DNA of 64,000 nt from JALYXV01 sp963791545. GTDB lineage: Bacteria > Actinomycetota > Acidimicrobiia > Acidimicrobiales > Palsa-688. Both the position numbers and the translations under genes were made by a program. This document shows, one piece after another, positions 16,984-25,975 of the stretch. Positions within the stretch are counted from its first letter, which is position 1, and every line of letters begins with the position of its first letter. The notes below the pieces were generated by a model that worked only from the letters and a program-made list of their open reading frames with translations, was not told the origin of the DNA and did not search any database. The stretch spans positions 208,593 through 272,592 of the forward strand of contig CAWBSR010000007.1 in NCBI GenBank assembly GCA_963791545.1. The letters run 5' to 3'.

Positions 16984-18657
16984 GTGACCGGGAAGCAGAT
17001 CTCCTCGTTCCAGGGCGATCCTCAGTGGTACCGCACCGCCACCTTCTACGAGATCCTGGTGCGGGGTTTCTACGACGCCAACAACGACGGGACCGGCGAC
17101 CTGCCCGGTGTCATCGCCAAGCTCGACTACCTGCAGTGGCTGGGCGTCGACTGCCTGTGGCTACTGCCCTTCTATCAGTCACCGCTTCGTGACGGCGGCT
17201 ACGACATCAGCGACTTCTTCACCATCCTGCCCGAGTACGGCCAGCTGGCCGACGTCGTGGAGCTGGTCGAGGAGGCCCATAAGCGGGGCATCCGGGTCAT
17301 CGCCGACCTGGTCATGAACCACACCAGCGACCAGCATCCGTGGTTCCTGGAATCCCGGCGGGACCACACCAACCCCAAGGCCGACTGGTATGTCTGGAGC
17401 GACGACGACCAGGGCTGGCCCGACGCCCGGGTCATCTTCGTCGACACCGAGAAGTCCAACTGGGCCTACGACCCGGTGCGGGGCCAGTACTACTGGCACC
17501 GCTTCTTCTCCCACCAGCCCGATCTCAACTTCGACAACCCCGAGGTCGCCGATGCCATGCTCGACGTGGTCCGGTTCTGGCTGGACCTGGGGTTGGACGG
17601 GTTCCGGCTGGACGCGGTGCCCTACCTGTTCGAGCGGGACGCGACCAACGGCGAGAACCTCCCCGAGACCCACGAATACCTGAAGCGGATGCGCAAGGAG
17701 GTCGACAGCGAGTTCCCGGGCCGGGTGTTGCTGGCCGAGGCCAACCAGTGGCCCGAGGACGTGGTCGACTATTTCGGCGACGGTGACGAGTGTCACATGT
17801 GCTTCCACTTCCCGGTCATGCCCCGGTTGTTCATGGCCATCCGCCGCGAGCAGCGCTATCCCGTGACCGAGATCCTGGCTCGGACCCCGTCCATCCCCGA
17901 CGGCTGCCAGTGGGGGATCTTCCTGCGCAACCATGACGAGTTGACGCTGGAGATGGTCACCGACGACGAGCGCGACTACATGTACTCGGAGTACGCCAAG
18001 GACCCCCGTATGAAGCGCAACATCGGCATCGCCCGCCGGTTGCGGCCCCTCGTCGACAACGACCGCCGGGTGGCGGAACTGCTGCACGCACTGCTGTTCA
18101 GCCTGCCGGGCTCGCCGATCCTCTATTACGGCGACGAGATCGGGATGGGCGACAACATCTACCTGGGCGACCGGGACAGTGTGCGCACCCCGATGCAGTG
18201 GTCGCCGGACCGCAACGCCGGGTTCAGCCGGGCCGATTTTGCCCAGCTGTACCTGCCACCGCTCATGGACCCCGTGTACGGCTATCAGGCGTGCAACGTC
18301 GAGGCCCAGATGCGCGATCCGAGTTCCATGCTGCACTGGACCAAGCGGATGCTGGAGGTGCGCAAACGACACCCGGTGTTCGGCACCGGGAGCTTCGAGG
18401 TCATCTCCACCGACAATCCCTCGGTACTGGCCTACGTCCGGCGCGACCGCGACGACTGGCGGGAGGACGACACCGTCCTCGGCGTGTTCAACCTCTCCCG
18501 GCTGGCCCAGCCGGCCGAGCTGCCCCTACAGCAATACGAGGGCGCCACGCCCATCGAGCTGCTGGGCCGGGTGCGCTTCCCGAGGATCGGCGAGCTGCCG
18601 TACTTCGTGACGCTGGCCCCGTACAGCTTCTACTGGTTCCAGCTGGTCGAGAATTGA
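16984..18657 (+). CDS. treS: Trehalose synthase / maltose alpha-D-glucosyltransferase (GH13_16)
   Basis: 557 residues, GTG start. It interconverts trehalose and maltose by intramolecular transglucosylation, feeding maltose to the kinase. GH13 motifs are intact: VMNHTSDQHPWF, GFRLDAVPYLFERDATNGE with the nucleophile Asp, LLAEANQWPEDVVDYF with the acid/base Glu, and FLRNHDELTLEM with the third acidic residue. The length matches stand-alone TreS; it is not fused to maltokinase as in some actinobacteria, although the next gene overlaps it by 4 bases (TTG at 18654), so the pair is tightly coupled. Confidence 0.95.
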   Translation: MTGKQISSFQGDPQWYRTATFYEILVRGFYDANNDGTGDLPGVIAKLDYLQWLGVDCLWLLPFYQSPLRDGGYDISDFFTILPEYGQLADVVELVEEAHKRGIRVIADLVMNHTSDQHPWFLESRRDHTNPKADWYVWSDDDQGWPDARVIFVDTEKSNWAYDPVRGQYYWHRFFSHQPDLNFDNPEVADAMLDVVRFWLDLGLDGFRLDAVPYLFERDATNGENLPETHEYLKRMRKEVDSEFPGRVLLAEANQWPEDVVDYFGDGDECHMCFHFPVMPRLFMAIRREQRYPVTEILARTPSIPDGCQWGIFLRNHDELTLEMVTDDERDYMYSEYAKDPRMKRNIGIARRLRPLVDNDRRVAELLHALLFSLPGSPILYYGDEIGMGDNIYLGDRDSVRTPMQWSPDRNAGFSRADFAQLYLPPLMDPVYGYQACNVEAQMRDPSSMLHWTKRMLEVRKRHPVFGTGSFEVISTDNPSVLAYVRRDRDDWREDDTVLGVFNLSRLAQPAELPLQQYEGATPIELLGRVRFPRIGELPYFVTLAPYSFYWFQLVEN

Positions 18658-20090
18658 GCGGGCTCTCGGCGGGCGGGGCGCTTCCCGAGGAGGTGCTGGC
18701 CCTTCTTCCGGAGTACCTGGGCCGCCAGCGCTGGTACAGCGGCAGCGGGGCACCCGCTGCCGCCGCCCTGCGGGTCCTCGACTCCGACGAGTTGGCCTCG
18801 ACGGCCGGGGGCGCCCACCGGCTGCTGTGGGCAGTGGTGGAAGTGGGCGCGCCAGCGGTGACCCCGACCCCCGGCGAGCCGGCTCCCGGCGGGCCGGCCC
18901 CCGAGGAGCCCGCCCCCGGTCGCTACCAGCTCCTGATCGGGGCCCGGCCCAATGGGGAGCCGGCCGAGTTCCTCAAGGGCCACGAACCCTCGGTGCTGGG
19001 TTCGGCCGGGGATTGCTACTACTACGACGCCACCGTCGACCCGGAGCTGGCGCTGGCGTGGCTGTGCGTGGTCACCGATGCCGCCCTGAGCGCCGAGCGG
19101 GTGCGCCCGGTCGGCGTCGAACAGTCCAACACGTCGCTGGTGTACGACAACCGCTACATCGCCAAGGTGTTCCGCCGGCTGCAGGAGGGCCCAAATCCCG
19201 ACGTGGTGGTCACCGAGGCCCTGGCCCGGGTCGGGTTTTCGCATGTGGCCAAACCGGAAGCGGTGTGGCGCAAGGACGGCGCCGACCTGGCGTTCGTCCA
19301 GCAGTTCCTCGCCGGCGGCACCGAAGGCTGGGCGTTGGCCCTCACCTCGCTCCGGGACCTGTATTCCAGCCGCCCCGCCAACCCTTCCCAGGCGGGGGGC
19401 GACTTCGCCCACGAGGCGGCCCGGCTGGGCCATATGACCGCCCAGATGCACCTCGCCATGGCCCAGGCGTTCGGGGTCGACCGCGCCCAGTTCCGCCTCA
19501 CGCGTTGGCCGTCGGTAGTCGCCGAGGTGGAGCAGCAACTGCACTCCGTCCTCGGGGCCGCGTTTTCCGGCTCCGCTGATCGACTGTTGGATCGGCTGCG
19601 GGCCGTCGCTGATCCCGGCCCTGCCATCCGGGTCCATGGCGACTACCACCTGGGCCAGGTCATGAGGACCGACACCGGCTGGTACGTGCTCGATTTCGAG
19701 GGCGAGCCGGTCCGGGGCATGTCCGAGCGGATGGCGTTGACCTCTCCATTCAAGGACGTGACCGGCATGCTGCGCTCCTTCCAGTACGCGGCCCACTTCG
19801 CCCTCCTCGAGCAGGACCCCAACGAGCAGGCGGAGCTGCAGCCCCTGGCGGAGGGATGGGAGCAGCACAACCGGTCCGCCTTCCTGGACGGGTATCTCGG
19901 CACCCCCGGCGGGGCCGACCTGCTGCCGGAGCGGCCCGAGGTGCGCCGGGCGGTGTCGTTGGCCTTCGAGCTGCAGAAGGCGCTGTACGAGCTGGCCTAC
20001 GAGCAGGCCTTCCGTCCCGGCTGGCTGGCCATACCCGCAGCCGCCATCCAGCGCATCCTGGCAGGGTCGATGTCGGACCTGGAAGGGTAG
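18654..20090 (+). CDS. mak: Maltokinase
   Basis: 478 residues from the TTG at 18654, which overlaps the treS stop; a GTG at 18693 after CCCGAGGAG is an alternative that keeps the conserved LGRQRWYSG motif. The protein phosphorylates maltose to maltose-1-phosphate, the GlgE substrate. It has an aminoglycoside-phosphotransferase fold: the ATP-lobe motif TSLVYDNRYIAKVFRRL with the Lys, catalytic loop VHGDYHLGQVM with the base Asp, and DFEGEP for metal binding. A Pro/Glu/Ala-rich linker of about 25 residues (near residues 67-92) is an insertion. glgB follows 10 bases downstream. Confidence 0.93.
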   Translation: MSGLSAGGALPEEVLALLPEYLGRQRWYSGSGAPAAAALRVLDSDELASTAGGAHRLLWAVVEVGAPAVTPTPGEPAPGGPAPEEPAPGRYQLLIGARPNGEPAEFLKGHEPSVLGSAGDCYYYDATVDPELALAWLCVVTDAALSAERVRPVGVEQSNTSLVYDNRYIAKVFRRLQEGPNPDVVVTEALARVGFSHVAKPEAVWRKDGADLAFVQQFLAGGTEGWALALTSLRDLYSSRPANPSQAGGDFAHEAARLGHMTAQMHLAMAQAFGVDRAQFRLTRWPSVVAEVEQQLHSVLGAAFSGSADRLLDRLRAVADPGPAIRVHGDYHLGQVMRTDTGWYVLDFEGEPVRGMSERMALTSPFKDVTGMLRSFQYAAHFALLEQDPNEQAELQPLAEGWEQHNRSAFLDGYLGTPGGADLLPERPEVRRAVSLAFELQKALYELAYEQAFRPGWLAIPAAAIQRILAGSMSDLEG

Positions 20091-20100
20091 ACACAGAGAT

Positions 20101-22362
20101 ATGGCTGACCGCACAGATCGCATGGCGCCGGTGAACACGGCCCCCCCCAAGGGTCCCACGGCCCTCGAACGGGATCTGGAGCTGATCGTGGCGGGCGAGC
20201 ACGGCGACGCCCATCGGGTGCTGGGCCTCCACGACGGCAAGGTCCGGGCCTACCGTCCCGATGCCCTGGCCATGCGCCTGATCCCGGTCGGCGCGGGTCC
20301 CGACCGCGCCGACGGCCGATCGATCGAGATGGCCCGGCTCCATCCAGCCGGCATCTTCGAGGCACCGGTACCGCCAGGCACCGATCACTACCACCTCGAA
20401 GCCGACTACGGGCAGCCGGGCTGGGTCACAACTTTCACCTTCGATGATCCCTACCGAGCCTGGCCCACGCTCGGGGAGTTGGACCTGCACCTCCTGGGTG
20501 AGGGTCGCCATCACCGGCTGTGGACCGTCCTCGGGGCTCATCCCCGGGTCCACCAGGGGGTCGAAGGGGTGTCGTTCGCGGTATGGGCCCCCAATGCCCG
20601 GGCAGCCCGGGTGGTCGGCGACTGGAACTTCTGGGATGGCCGGGTCCACCAGATGCGCTCGCTCGGTTCGTCGGGGGTGTGGGAGCTCTTCATCCCCGGC
20701 ATCGCCACCGGCGCCCGTTACAAGTACGAGCTGGTCACCCCCGACCATCACCTGTCCCTCAAGGCCGACCCACTGGCGTTTGCCAGCGAGGTCCCGCCGG
20801 GCACGGCCAGCATCATCGCCCACCCGAGCGCCCACCAATGGTCCGAGGGCGACGCCGCCTGGCTGGCCGAGCGGGCCCGGTCGGCCCCCTACCGGGGTCC
20901 CCTGTCGATCTACGAGCTCCACATCGGCTCCTGGCGGTGGGCCGATGCCGGCGACGGGAGGTGGCGGCCCCTCACCTATCGCGAGCTGGCGGAGCAGCTA
21001 CCCGACTACATCGAGAAGATGGGCTTCACCCACGTGGAGTTCATGCCGGTGGCCGAGCACCCCTTCGGTGGGAGCTGGGGATACCAGGTATCGGCCTACT
21101 ATGCCCCGACCGCCCGCTACGGGGACCCCGACGATTTTCGCCTCCTGGTCGACGCTCTCCACCAGCGGGGCATCGGGGTCATCGTGGACTGGGTCCCGGC
21201 CCACTTTCCCCGCGACGAGTTCGCGCTGGCCCGCTTCGACGGCACCGCCCTGTACGAGCATGCCGACCCCCGCAAGGGCACCCAGCCCGACTGGGGCACG
21301 CTGGTGTTCAACTTCGGGCGCAACGAGGTCAAGAACTTCCTCGTGGCCAATGCCCTGTTCTGGTTGCAGGAGTACCACATCGACGGCCTGCGGGTCGACG
21401 CGGTGGCTTCCATGCTCTACCTCGACTACTCCCGCAAAGAGGGCGAGTGGGTCCCCAACGTCTTCGGGGGCCGGGAGAACCTGGAGGCGGTGGCGTTCCT
21501 CAAGGAGACCAACGAGGCGGTCTACGCCGAGCATCCCGGGGCGCTCATGATCGCCGAGGAGTCCACCGCCTGGCCCGCCGTGTCCCGGCCCACCTATCTG
21601 GGCGGCCTCGGGTTCGGCTTCAAATGGAACATGGGGTGGATGCACGACACGCTCCAGTACTTCTCGCGCGATTCGCTCTTCCGGCGCTACCACCAGCACG
21701 AACTGACCTTCGGGCTGATCTACGCCTGGTCCGAGAACTTCATCCTGCCGCTGTCGCACGACGAGGTGGTGCACGGGAAGCGGTCGTTGCTGGCCAAGAT
21801 GCCCGGCGACCGCTGGCAGCAGTTCGCCAATCTCCGGGCCCTGTTCGGCTGGATGTGGGCCCACCCGGGCAAGCAGCTGTTGTTCATGGGCGGGGAACTG
21901 GCTGAGGACTTGGAATGGTCCCATGACCGCAGCCTCGACTGGGGCCGGCTGGCGGATCCCCAGCCGACCGGGGTCCAGGCCCTGGTCCGGGACCTCAACC
22001 GCCGCTACCGGGAGCGTCCGGCGCTGTGGCAGCGGGACTTCACCCCAGAAGGCTTCCGCTGGGTCGATGCCAGCGACGCGGACAACAGCGTGCTGTCCTA
22101 CCTCCGCCGCGGCGAGGACGGCTCGCTGCTGGCCTGCATCGCCAACCTGACCCCGGTGCCTCACGTCGGCTACCGGATCGGGCTACCTCAGGCGGGGCGC
22201 TGGCGGGAGGTCCTCAACACCGATTCCACCTTCTTCGGCGGCAGCGGCATGGGGAATGCCGGCGAGGTCACGGCGACGGGCACGCCGTGGCACGGGCTGG
22301 GCGCCTCGGCCGATCTCACCCTGCCACCGCTCGGCGTCATCTGGTTGGAACCTTCCCGCTAG
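20101..22362 (+). CDS. glgB: 1,4-alpha-glucan branching enzyme (GH13_9)
   Basis: 753 residues, ATG start. It cuts alpha-1,4 chains and rejoins them through alpha-1,6 bonds, making the branched product of the GlgE pathway. Two N-terminal beta-sandwich regions (about residues 15-110 and 130-240, the second with VWAPNARAARVVGDWNFW) precede the GH13 barrel. The nucleophile Asp is in GLRVDAVASMLYLDYSR, the acid/base Glu in LMIAEESTAWP, and the third carboxylate in LPLSHDEVVHGKRSL. The length is typical of the full N1-N2 form. Last gene of the operon. Confidence 0.96.
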   Translation: MADRTDRMAPVNTAPPKGPTALERDLELIVAGEHGDAHRVLGLHDGKVRAYRPDALAMRLIPVGAGPDRADGRSIEMARLHPAGIFEAPVPPGTDHYHLEADYGQPGWVTTFTFDDPYRAWPTLGELDLHLLGEGRHHRLWTVLGAHPRVHQGVEGVSFAVWAPNARAARVVGDWNFWDGRVHQMRSLGSSGVWELFIPGIATGARYKYELVTPDHHLSLKADPLAFASEVPPGTASIIAHPSAHQWSEGDAAWLAERARSAPYRGPLSIYELHIGSWRWADAGDGRWRPLTYRELAEQLPDYIEKMGFTHVEFMPVAEHPFGGSWGYQVSAYYAPTARYGDPDDFRLLVDALHQRGIGVIVDWVPAHFPRDEFALARFDGTALYEHADPRKGTQPDWGTLVFNFGRNEVKNFLVANALFWLQEYHIDGLRVDAVASMLYLDYSRKEGEWVPNVFGGRENLEAVAFLKETNEAVYAEHPGALMIAEESTAWPAVSRPTYLGGLGFGFKWNMGWMHDTLQYFSRDSLFRRYHQHELTFGLIYAWSENFILPLSHDEVVHGKRSLLAKMPGDRWQQFANLRALFGWMWAHPGKQLLFMGGELAEDLEWSHDRSLDWGRLADPQPTGVQALVRDLNRRYRERPALWQRDFTPEGFRWVDASDADNSVLSYLRRGEDGSLLACIANLTPVPHVGYRIGLPQAGRWREVLNTDSTFFGGSGMGNAGEVTATGTPWHGLGASADLTLPPLGVIWLEPSR

Positions 22363-22430
22363 CTGCGGCATCTGAGAGGATGATGACCTTTCGGATCACG
22401 TCCCGACGCGAGATGGGGCCGATCCTCACG

Positions 22431-22436
22431 TATCCT
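22431..22436 (+). promoter_or_regulatory. -10 hexamer TATCCT for L,D-transpeptidase
   Basis: TATCCT ends 7 bases before the GTG at 22444, indicating a promoter separate from glgB and a leaderless message. Confidence 0.5.
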
Positions 22437-22443
22437 CAATGCC

Positions 22444-23673
22444 GTGGCTGAGCCCGAGGCGGTACCCGCCAAGCCAGGGAGCAGCCGGTCCACGGTTATC
22501 GTCGTCCTGGTCGCGGCGGCGGTGCTGGCGGCGGCCGTGGCCGTCGTGTACGCCCTGCGTTCGTCATCGGGTCGCGGCGACGGTGGCGCCTCGGCCTCGC
22601 AAACCACCCCGACCACCGCCGAAGCGCTGTCGGTGCAGGTCGAGCCGCCGGACGGTTCGACCAATGTGGCGATCGACACCGTCGTCAGCGTGACCGCCAG
22701 GAAAGGCCACATCCGCGCCGTTACGGTGGCGGGAGCCGACGGATCCACCCTCTCGGGGACCGTCGACCCCGGTGGCGCCGCCTGGCGTTCCAGCGGCAGC
22801 CTGGCCCTCAAGACGGCCTACACCGTCACCGTGGACGCCGTGATGCCGAGCGGCAGGACGGCCGAACAGGTGAGCCACTTCCAGTCGTTGGTGCCCACCG
22901 CCACCCTGGGCTACACCATCACTCCGGCCAGCGGCCTCACGGTGGGCATCGCCCAGCCCATCGTGTTGCGCTTCGACCACACGGTGGCCAACAAGGACGC
23001 CCTGCTGGCGTCGCTCAAGGTGACCGAGTCCACCCCGGTGGTGGGAGGCTGGCACTGGTTCAGCGGCAAGGAGCTCCATTTCCGGCCGCAGGCCTACTGG
23101 CCGGCGGGCGAACAGGTGACCGTCGCTGCCAACCTGAACAGTTTCAACGCCGGCAACGGGATCTGGGCGGCCAAGAACACCACCACCAGCTTCACCGTCG
23201 GAGACGCCCACGTGACCACGGTCGACACCAAGACCGACAAGATGACCGTGACCAGCAACGGCGTCGTCAAGTGGGTATTCCCGATCAGCGCCGGGCGCAG
23301 CAAGTACCCGACCCTGAACGGGATCCACATCGACCTGTACAAGCAGCAGGACGTACACATGATTTCGTCGTCGGTGGGGATTCCGGTCAACTCGCCCGAC
23401 GGCTACGACGAGCACGTGTTCTGGGACGTCAACATCTCCGACGGTGGCGAGTTCGTCCATGCCGCCCCCTGGTCCACCGGCTCCCAGGGCCGGAGCAACG
23501 TCTCCCATGGCTGCGTCAACCTGAGCACGGCCAACGCCCAGGCGTTTTTCGACTTCAGCCGGATCGGCGACGTCATCGAGGTGACCGGATCACCCCGCCC
23601 CCCCGATCTCGGCGACCACGGCACGATGGACTGGAACACCGCCTGGTCCAACTGGACGCCCGCCACCGCCTGA
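22444..23673 (+). CDS. L,D-transpeptidase (YkuD) with Ig-like domains, membrane anchored
   Basis: 409 residues, GTG start. One membrane segment (about residues 17-38, rich in Val/Ala) anchors the protein, followed by a Ser/Thr linker and two beta-rich Ig-like domains (about 60-250) as in mycobacterial LdtB-type enzymes. The C-terminal YkuD domain holds the catalytic motif SHGCVNLS with the nucleophile Cys, and a conserved His in FVHAAPWSTGSQG. These enzymes make 3-3 cross-links in peptidoglycan or attach proteins, and act outside the membrane. The downstream SRPBCC gene is convergent, ending 4 bases away. Confidence 0.93.
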   Translation: MAEPEAVPAKPGSSRSTVIVVLVAAAVLAAAVAVVYALRSSSGRGDGGASASQTTPTTAEALSVQVEPPDGSTNVAIDTVVSVTARKGHIRAVTVAGADGSTLSGTVDPGGAAWRSSGSLALKTAYTVTVDAVMPSGRTAEQVSHFQSLVPTATLGYTITPASGLTVGIAQPIVLRFDHTVANKDALLASLKVTESTPVVGGWHWFSGKELHFRPQAYWPAGEQVTVAANLNSFNAGNGIWAAKNTTTSFTVGDAHVTTVDTKTDKMTVTSNGVVKWVFPISAGRSKYPTLNGIHIDLYKQQDVHMISSSVGIPVNSPDGYDEHVFWDVNISDGGEFVHAAPWSTGSQGRSNVSHGCVNLSTANAQAFFDFSRIGDVIEVTGSPRPPDLGDHGTMDWNTAWSNWTPATA

Positions 23674-23677
23674 GGGG

Positions 23678-24124
23678 CTATTCGAAGCGTCTCCGCAGCT
23701 GCTCCAGGTTGCGGCGCCAGATCCACTTGAGCACGGGTCCCCCGGCCCGGCCTCCGAGCCCGCCGCCCATCCAGGTGGGGAAAAGAAGGCTCTCGTCCCA
23801 GGTGAACCGGGTGTGCTCGGGGGCGGGGTCGCCAGGGCCGGTGATGGCCTCCAGGGTGAAGCGCCCGGTACCGGTGACCACCCCGGTGTGGCGGATGCCC
23901 ATGACCCGGCCCGGCTCCCACTCGGTCACCTCCATCCGATCCAGGAGCCGAAAAGGGCCGACCTTGGTGGCGGTCGAGAAGGTGGTGCCGACTCCCTGAC
24001 GCTGGTCGGAGCCGAAGGTGATGGCCTCGGCGTCACTCATCCACTCGACGTGGCTGCTGATCTGGGCCAGGTCGGCCCACACCCGGTCCCGGGACGCCGG
24101 GACAACGGTGCTGACCGTGATCAC
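23678..24124 (-). CDS. SRPBCC (START/polyketide cyclase-like) family protein
   Basis: 148 residues on the minus strand from a GTG at 24124. The N-terminus ITVSTVVPASRDRVWADLAQ is the standard first strand and helix of SRPBCC ligand-binding proteins. The middle has the strand pattern VGTTFSTATKVGPFRLLDRM, and the end a long C-terminal helix rich in Arg. The fold binds a hydrophobic ligand; the ligand is unknown. It starts 11 bases after the galT stop, so it is the second gene of a galT operon. Confidence 0.8.
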   Translation of the reverse strand: MITVSTVVPASRDRVWADLAQISSHVEWMSDAEAITFGSDQRQGVGTTFSTATKVGPFRLLDRMEVTEWEPGRVMGIRHTGVVTGTGRFTLEAITGPGDPAPEHTRFTWDESLLFPTWMGGGLGGRAGGPVLKWIWRRNLEQLRRRFE

Positions 24125-24135
24125 GACGGGCTGCG

Positions 24136-25116
24136 TCAGGCGAACGCCTTGAGCTCCGAGCGCAGTTCCTCGGCGGCTCGCTCAGGGTCCATGACGTTGA
24201 TCAGCACCCCGGAACCAAGCTCGAAGCCGCCCCGGGTGGTTGCCTTGGGAAGGATGTGGGCGTGCCAGTGGTAATCACCTCGCACCCGGTAGGGCGCCGA
24301 GTGGAACATCACGTTGTACGCCAGGTCGCCGAGGCGGACCCGCATGGCGGCCAGCGACAACCGGATGGCGCGCCCGGTAGCGGCCAGGTCCTCGGCCGAG
24401 CTGCGGTGGAGGTGGGGGTTGTGCTCCCGGGGCAGGACGAGCATCTGGTAGGGCGTCCCGCTCCAGAAGGGGCAGATCACCACGAGGCGCTCGTCGGCGT
24501 AGACGATGCGATGACCGGCGTCCTCCTCGGCGTCGAGGACCGCGCACAGGAGACAGTTGCCGTGGAACCGGGCGAAGCTGCCCACTTCGTCGGCGGCCTC
24601 CCCGGGCACGAAGGGCATCGACATCAGCTGGGCGTGGGGGTGCTCGAGGGACGCACCGGCCTCCCGGCCGCTGTTGACCACCGCCTGGCTGTAGCGCAGC
24701 CCCGGCTCGAGGGCGTGCTCGTTGATGCGGTCGCTGATCGCCAGCATCACCAGGCCCGCGTGGCCGTCCGACAGGTCGGCCCAGGTGGCCCGGTGCTCGG
24801 GCGACAGGATCAGGACCTCGTGGATCCCGCTGGCCGGGGCCTGGGTGAAGACCGGTCCCAGATGGGTGACCACCATGGGTGCGTTGCCATCGAAGGCCGG
24901 GTACTTGTTGGGTACCACCCGCACCAGCCACTCCCCGTCGGGACCGTAGGTCTCCCGGGCGGCCGGCGCTGAGTCATCACCCCCAGGGCAGAAGGGGCAG
25001 GGCCTCGGGTCGTCCTCGACGGGCAGGCTGCGGGACATGAACGCAGGCCGGTCAGCCCGCTCGTTGGCGATCACCACCCACCGGCCGGTCAGCGCGTCCA
25101 GTCGGAGTTGGCTCAT
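24136..25116 (-). CDS. galT: Galactose-1-phosphate uridylyltransferase
   Basis: 326 residues from the ATG at 25116 (MSQLRLDALTGRWVVIANER); an upstream in-frame GTG adds residues unlike the family. GalT transfers UMP between UDP-glucose and galactose-1-phosphate in the Leloir pathway. A zinc-binding pair is seen in CPFCPGGDDS near residue 42, and the nucleophile histidine is in EHPHAQLMS within the HIT-like fold. A second conserved region near the C-terminus reads DYHWHAHILPK. Length and motifs match bacterial GalT. The nearest sugar-metabolism genes are the glucan operon about 2 kb upstream. Confidence 0.92.
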   Translation of the reverse strand: MSQLRLDALTGRWVVIANERADRPAFMSRSLPVEDDPRPCPFCPGGDDSAPAARETYGPDGEWLVRVVPNKYPAFDGNAPMVVTHLGPVFTQAPASGIHEVLILSPEHRATWADLSDGHAGLVMLAISDRINEHALEPGLRYSQAVVNSGREAGASLEHPHAQLMSMPFVPGEAADEVGSFARFHGNCLLCAVLDAEEDAGHRIVYADERLVVICPFWSGTPYQMLVLPREHNPHLHRSSAEDLAATGRAIRLSLAAMRVRLGDLAYNVMFHSAPYRVRGDYHWHAHILPKATTRGGFELGSGVLINVMDPERAAEELRSELKAFA

Positions 25117-25282
25117 CGCTTGTGGGTCACCAGGGCGGTGTTCACAACCACTGAAAGTAGCCGCCCGCACGACCCCTGTCGGAACGCTCCCCTCCGGCAG
25201 CCGACGCGACCCAGCCCCACCAACCTGTGACGGTCGCCGAAGCCGCCGATCTGGGCGGGTCGAGGCGGTACTGGGGCGGCGT

Positions 25283-25288
25283 TAGGGT
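25283..25288 (+). promoter_or_regulatory. -10 hexamer TAGGGT for the DUF4129 operon
   Basis: TAGGGT ends 6 bases before the GTG at 25295; it probably drives the DUF4129-DUF4350-MoxR-DUF58 genes as one leaderless message. Confidence 0.5.
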
Positions 25289-25294
25289 GTCGCC

Positions 25295-25975
25295 GTGCTC
25301 GTGCGGGTGCCTGTCGATCTGCCGCCGCCGAGCAACGACCCCCGGAGGGTAAAGGGCCTCACCCAGCAGATTCTGCGGGGGCGGGAGTTCCAGCCCCCGA
25401 AGCGAAGCTGGCTGCAGGCCGCCTGGCACTGGCTGGGAAAGGAGATCGGCAAGCTGCTGAGCCAGCTGTTGGGCCGCGGCGGCGGCTTCGGCGGCAGCAC
25501 GGTGGCAGTCGTCGTGGTGCTGGCGGTGGCAACCGTGGTGATCGGCTTGGTCGTGATGACCATGGCCCGCCGCGGCCGACGGCGACGTGTCGCAGGTTCA
25601 CCCGTCGTCGTATATCAGGGGTACGGCTCTTCCCGGACCCCGGCCGAGTGGCGGGCCGAGGCGGCGCTCCACGATGCCGGGGGGCGGTGGCGCGACGCCC
25701 TGCGGTGCCGGTACCGGGCGCTGATCGCGGAGCTGGCGGGCCGGGGCCTGGTGGAGGAGATCCCGGGCCGGACCAGTGGGGAGTACCGCCAGGACGTCAA
25801 GGCGGTGGCGCCCGCCGCCGGGCGGGCCTTCGACGGCGCCACCGACCTCTTCGAGCAGGCCTGGTACGGCGATCGTCCCACCGGTCGCCAGGACCAGGAC
25901 TCCTTCGATGATCTGGCTCGCCAGGTGCTGACCCCCGTCGGTGGCGGCCCTGGCGATTGGGACCTCCCCCGGTGA
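25295..25975 (+). CDS. DUF4129 domain membrane protein
   Basis: 226 residues, GTG start. About 65 N-terminal residues, including the motif LTQQILRGREFQPPK, precede one membrane helix (about residues 68-90, TVAVVVVLAVATVVIGLVV). The C-terminal DUF4129 region has the RDALRCRYRALIAELAGRGLV helix pair and the FEQAWYGDRPTG motif. In actinobacteria this family sits with MoxR, DUF58 and DUF4350, as here, and is thought to be a membrane partner of the MoxR chaperone system. The stop overlaps the DUF4350 ATG (TGATG at 25973). Confidence 0.85.
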   Translation: MLVRVPVDLPPPSNDPRRVKGLTQQILRGREFQPPKRSWLQAAWHWLGKEIGKLLSQLLGRGGGFGGSTVAVVVVLAVATVVIGLVVMTMARRGRRRRVAGSPVVVYQGYGSSRTPAEWRAEAALHDAGGRWRDALRCRYRALIAELAGRGLVEEIPGRTSGEYRQDVKAVAPAAGRAFDGATDLFEQAWYGDRPTGRQDQDSFDDLARQVLTPVGGGPGDWDLPR

